From Acidobacteriaceae bacterium (GTDB lineage: Bacteria; Acidobacteriota; Terriglobia; Terriglobales; Acidobacteriaceae): DNA of 39,783 bases. The translations under genes were made by a program, and so were the position numbers. Numbering within the stretch: the first letter of the stretch is position 1; every line of letters starts with the position of its first letter. A model generated the notes under the pieces. It was not told the DNA's origin, did not search any database, and saw only the letters and a list, made by a program, of their open reading frames with translations. Below, one piece after another: positions 36,498 through 39,783 of the stretch. The stretch is taken from NCBI GenBank assembly GCA_028283625.1, contig JAPWKG010000022.1:1-39783 (forward strand). The letters are read 5' to 3'.

Positions 36498-38176
36498 TGA
36501 GAGCGTTGCGGCTTACCCATCATCGAACCGTTGGCTTTGCTTATCTCGGTATCTCACTCGCAGCGGTTGCGATCGGCTCGTTCCTCTCTCTCATCATGCG
36601 CATCCACCTGGCATGGCCCGACCGCATCTTTCCCGGCCACGGGGTGCTGAAGCCAGAAGAATATCTTGCTCTGGTGACAATGCATGGCACCATCATGCTC
36701 TTCTTCGTCATGACCGTGGCGCCGCTCTCCGGTTTCAGCAACCTCATCCTTCCGGCACAAATCGGCGCAACGCGGATGAGTTATCCGCGGTTGAATCTCT
36801 TCTCCTGCGTGCTGACCGCGGTTGCGTTTCTTGTGGCCTGCGCCGCCTTTTTCGTGCCTGGCGGCGCTCCGATCGGAGGCTGGGCCGCATATCCTCCGCT
36901 TTCCGCCAGCGCTCTGGCAGGTCCCGGACAAGGCCTGGGAATGGATCTCTGGCTCGGCTCCGTCGCTCTGTTTTCCATTGCAAGCATCCTGAGCGGCGTC
37001 AATACCCTGACCACTATTACGCTGCGGCGCTGTGAGGGGATGAGCTGGAACCGGCTCCCGCTTACGGTCTGGGCGTGGCTGACCGCGTCTTTGCTCGCGG
37101 CCCTGGCCTTCTCCGTACTGCTGGCAGCCCTGCTCATGCTCCTGAGTGACCGCCATCTGGGCACAGCCTTCTTCGTGCCTGCCGGTGATCTGATCAACGG
37201 GGTGATCGTCTCACACAAGGGTTCGGGCTCGCCTTTGCTGTGGCTGCATCTGTTCTGGTTTTTCGGCCACCCAGAGGTCTACATCGCGATCCTCCCCGGC
37301 ATGGGACTTACGTCCATGGTGCTCGCCAACTTCGCACGGCGACAGATCTACGGTTACCGCATCATGATCGCCACAACCCTGCTGATCGGGTTGCTGGGAC
37401 TAACGGTGTGGGGCCATCACATGTTCGTTGCCGGCCTCAACCCATTTGCCGGAACGGTTTTCTCTGCAGCCTCTCTTGCAATTGCCCTGCCGTCGACCGC
37501 AAAGGTGCTCTCCTGGATCGCGACCTCCTGGCGCTCGCGCATGCAGCTCACAACTGCCGCGCTCTTCGCTCTAGGCTTCGTCTCGCTTTTTATTGCCGGT
37601 GGGTTGAGCGGCCCGATTCTCGCTCAGCCTATTCTCGATGAATACCTGCACAACACGTTCTTCGTCATTGCGCACTTTCACATGGTCATGGCTATGGCCG
37701 CGACCTTCGGGCTTTTCTGCGCAATCTACTACTGGTTCCCGATACTTTTCGGTACCGTGCTTGGCGAAGGTTTAGGCAAGCTGCACTTTTGGTTGACCTT
37801 GCTGTTCTCCTACTCCACCTTCCTCCCCATGCACCTGACCGGGATCGCAGGCGAACCACGACACTACGCACAGCTGAACGGCATGCCCGGCCCCGCAGCG
37901 CATCTGCTTGCAACGACGATGCCGTTGCAACGACACATCTCTGCCTCAGCCATCGGACTCGCCGCCGTACAACTCGTGTTTTTTGTGAACGTAGGCCTTT
38001 CCCTCTGGCGCCGTAGAGCCATTTCGCAAAACCCCTGGAGCGCGACCACCCTGGAATGGATTCCTGCAGGACAAGCATTGCAATGCCACCAGGCTCCCTG
38101 TCAGTATTCGCCAGACAGCACGAGTTTTATTCCGCAATGGAGCACAGCAAGCGAAAACTGCCCCGAACGGGAGTAA
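36497..38176 (+). CDS. coxA: Cytochrome c oxidase subunit I
   Basis: Subunit I carries haem a and the haem a3-CuB site and pumps protons. The 559-residue, 12-helix product has the haem a ligand segment MHGTIMLFF, CuB site HPEVY (H258, with E260 of the D-pathway, as in A1-type oxidases), the His pair WGHHMF (H307, H308), the K-pathway lysine in STAKVLSWIATSW and IAHFHMVM, which holds the haem ligands. The C-terminal extension is short and Ser/Gln-rich. Translational coupling to coxB is likely from the one-base overlap. Confidence 0.96.
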   Translation: MRALRLTHHRTVGFAYLGISLAAVAIGSFLSLIMRIHLAWPDRIFPGHGVLKPEEYLALVTMHGTIMLFFVMTVAPLSGFSNLILPAQIGATRMSYPRLNLFSCVLTAVAFLVACAAFFVPGGAPIGGWAAYPPLSASALAGPGQGLGMDLWLGSVALFSIASILSGVNTLTTITLRRCEGMSWNRLPLTVWAWLTASLLAALAFSVLLAALLMLLSDRHLGTAFFVPAGDLINGVIVSHKGSGSPLLWLHLFWFFGHPEVYIAILPGMGLTSMVLANFARRQIYGYRIMIATTLLIGLLGLTVWGHHMFVAGLNPFAGTVFSAASLAIALPSTAKVLSWIATSWRSRMQLTTAALFALGFVSLFIAGGLSGPILAQPILDEYLHNTFFVIAHFHMVMAMAATFGLFCAIYYWFPILFGTVLGEGLGKLHFWLTLLFSYSTFLPMHLTGIAGEPRHYAQLNGMPGPAAHLLATTMPLQRHISASAIGLAAVQLVFFVNVGLSLWRRRAISQNPWSATTLEWIPAGQALQCHQAPCQYSPDSTSFIPQWSTASENCPERE

Positions 38177-38196
38177 GCTAGGCCAAAGGTTCCGCT

Positions 38197-38970
38197 ATGC
38201 CCAGCACCTTTGCACCACCGGAGATCAGACGGCGTCCCGACGATGGCGTGCGCGAGGGCGATCACGGTAATGGCCGCCGTCCGCCCACAGATAAGCGCAC
38301 CGGAGGTAATGGAGACGGTGACAATTGGGATGCGCGTCCGAAAGGACGTCGCGGCCCACGTGAACGCCTGATTTCAGCTCGAATCGGCCTCTTTTTTGCA
38401 CTGGCCGCCGATCTTCTCTTCTTCATTGCTATCGTCAGCGCGTTCTTTGTCTCTCGTGCGACCGGGCATTTCGATGCCTACAATCGCTACGTCAACGATT
38501 GGCTGCCCATTTCACTGCCCTCCATCCTCTGGCTCAATACGGCTGCGCTGGTACTGAGCTCGGTGACCGCCGAAATCGCTCGTCAGGGGATGTTCCGGGA
38601 ACATGATGCGCTAGAGGAATGGATCGGTCTTGGGAGGCCGCTTTCCAAGCGAGCAGGCGTATGGCTAAGCCTGACCCTTCTGTTTGGCCTCCTGTTTCTT
38701 GCCGGTCAGGTCGCGGCCTGGAAGCAGCTTGCCGCAGAGCGGGCTCATTTGGCAGGCAATCCATCCAGCAACTACTTTTACCTCATCACCATCACGCACG
38801 CTCTACATCTAGTCGTGGGGCTTGGTGCGCTAGCTCTGGCCATGCTGATGCTGCGGAAAGGACGATCTGTGATCACGCGTCAGGTATGGATCGACTGCTC
38901 TGTCTGGTGCTGGCATGCGATGGGAGTGTTCTGGATCCTTCTCTTTGCCCTGCTGGAGTTTGGGCAATGA
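38197..38970 (+). CDS. coxC: Cytochrome c oxidase subunit III
   Basis: The 257-residue product has a hydrophilic N-terminal region of about 55 residues, rich in Arg, Gly and Asp. Five hydrophobic helices of the COX3 fold follow, with ISARIGLFFALAADLLFF, YFYLITITHALHLVVGLGAL and WIDCSVWCWHAMGVFWILLFALLEF. The THALHL and WHxxxxxW elements are typical for subunit III. It follows coxA by 20 bp; its TGA stop overlaps the ATG of the small CxxC gene (ATGA). Confidence 0.93.
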   Translation: MPSTFAPPEIRRRPDDGVREGDHGNGRRPPTDKRTGGNGDGDNWDARPKGRRGPRERLISARIGLFFALAADLLFFIAIVSAFFVSRATGHFDAYNRYVNDWLPISLPSILWLNTAALVLSSVTAEIARQGMFREHDALEEWIGLGRPLSKRAGVWLSLTLLFGLLFLAGQVAAWKQLAAERAHLAGNPSSNYFYLITITHALHLVVGLGALALAMLMLRKGRSVITRQVWIDCSVWCWHAMGVFWILLFALLEFGQ

Positions 38971-39230
38971 GAGTCTCTCAAAAAACGCTTGTGATGCTGG
39001 CAGTCATAACGGCGACTGCGTTCTTCACAGCTTCGGCACACGCTCAGGGCTGCGCTCTTTGCCTGGACTCGACTCGCTCCACCCCGCCTACCGTGCAGGC
39101 GGCGTACCGACACGCGATTCTTCTGCTTGGAGGAGCTGCAGCCACCTTGTTTCTCGCAGGTTTGGATTCTGTTCCGCCGAATTCCATGAGCTTGCAGCGG
39201 CTCGCCGGGAGACGAGCCGCCAAAGTTTAG
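38967..39230 (+). CDS. Small CxxC membrane protein at the end of the cox operon
   Basis: The 87-residue product has an N-terminal signal or anchor helix (about 5-25, ending ASAHA), a CxxC motif CALC (29-32) just after it and a second hydrophobic helix (about 49-66), then a basic tail. Small CxxC proteins of this shape occur beside oxidase genes in other bacteria and could act in haem/copper site assembly or redox, but this is inference. The ATG overlaps the coxC stop (ATGA), so it is translationally coupled. Its own TAG (39228-39230) interlocks with the TAA (39227-39229) of the convergent dehydrogenase. Confidence 0.75.
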   Translation: MRVSQKTLVMLAVITATAFFTASAHAQGCALCLDSTRSTPPTVQAAYRHAILLLGGAAATLFLAGLDSVPPNSMSLQRLAGRRAAKV

Positions 39231-39783
39231 AAGGAAGGCTTCAGAAAGATCTTCATCGAATCAGGCTGTGGGTTCGAAGCCAGGTGCACCGCTTCGGCCG
39301 CCTCGTCCAGCGAAAAGCGGTGCGAGATCAGCTTTGTGAGATCGAGCTTGCCACTGCGATACCCCTCAAAGACCAGATCGATTCCCTCTTGCTGAATCGC
39401 CACAGAGGCTGAGTAGGATCCCATCAGGGTCTTTTTCCTCCATGCACACCGCTGCGGGATCAAACGGGGCTTCTCCGTGATGGGTCGAAGCAAAGAGCAT
39501 CACTCTGCCGCCTGGGCGAATGGCCTCCATCGCCTGCGCAATCAGCTTATCTGCACCGACTGCGACCAGCGCAACATTCACGCCGCGGCCTTCGTAACCG
39601 CCTTGCAGGCAGCGATGAATGCCGCTGGCATCAATCGGGTGCGAAAGGCCGTACTGCGCTGCGATGGCATGGCGCTCAGGGTACATATCACTCGTCAATA
39701 CCGTTGCGCCGGTCTGATGCGCGAGAGCCGCCAGGCCACCGATGCTGCCCTGACCAATCACAAGCACGGTCTCGTCCGGCTGC
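39227..39783 (-). pseudogene. Medium-chain dehydrogenase/reductase (zinc-type ADH-like), partial and frameshifted
   Basis: The window edge cuts the N-terminus. The remaining C-terminal half contains the Rossmann segment VLVIGQGSIGGLAALAHQTGATVL, then RPGGRVMLFASTHHGEAPFD and MEEK. After MEEK the homologous continuation (TLMGSYSAS, then VFEGYRSGKLDLTKLISHRFSLDEAAEAVHLA) is in another frame. Removing one base from the T5 run at 39432-39436 joins them into a continuous protein. Without that, the first frame ends at 39366. It may be a mutation or a sequencing error. The substrate is unknown; zinc-ligand residues lie outside the window. Confidence 0.72.

Overview
This is a gene-dense, GC-rich chromosomal window of housekeeping and accessory genes. 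The protein sequences and gene mix suggest an Acidobacteriota member (Terriglobia/Acidobacteriaceae type). The signs are long TonB-family transducers with a Gly-rich linker, a PCYCGC-type secreted protein, an acidobacterial-style cox cluster and many small hydrolases. This is inference from sequence character only. I see no tRNA, rRNA, CRISPR array, insertion sequence or prophage.

Layout. Positions 1-5.6 kb (+): recQ helicase with two HRDC domains, glmU (UDP-GlcNAc synthesis), an HD-GYP protein with a degenerate receiver, and a pterin carbinolamine dehydratase. Positions 5.6-7.9 kb (+): a candidate ~100-nt RNA/leader ending in a strong terminator, a membrane glycosyltransferase and a secreted PCYCGC-type Cys protein. 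Positions 7.9-10.6 kb: Sua5-type threonylcarbamoyl-AMP synthase (-), a CYTH protein (+) and a frameshifted tonB-like gene (-). Positions 10.9-19.3 kb (+): tightly packed ileS-lspA-uvrA-TPR protein-SprT-like metalloprotein. Positions 19.3-25.4 kb (-): the dnaE-doxX-accA-CPBP cluster, read leftward. Positions 25.5-29.5 kb: an M20 peptidase and a divergent alpha/beta hydrolase separated by only 35 bp around an inverted repeat, a second alpha/beta hydrolase that overlaps the first tail to tail, and an argD-type aminotransferase. Positions 29.5-34.2 kb (+): a sensor kinase with a PDZ domain and its NtrC-family regulator, preceded by a close match to a sigma-54 promoter and a nested inverted repeat. 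Positions 34.2-35.7 kb (+): pdxS-pdxT (PLP synthase). Positions 35.75-39.2 kb (+): coxB-coxA-coxC plus a small CxxC membrane protein. Positions 39.2-39.8 kb (-): the C-terminal part of a medium-chain dehydrogenase with a frameshift, cut by the window edge.

How the parts work together. Several neighbours form plausible transcription units: ileS/lspA with no gap, uvrA/TPR with 7 bp, kinase/regulator overlapping, pdxS/pdxT with 4 bp, and coxB/coxA/coxC/CxxC linked by overlaps. The most system-like unit is the two-component pair. Its own promoter looks sigma-54 dependent, and it encodes a sigma-54 activator, which suggests autoregulation. Several proteins keep their fold but lack key catalytic residues: the receiver of the HD-GYP protein and the CPBP protease. 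Two genes carry single-base frameshifts at short A/T runs; these may be real mutations or sequencing errors.
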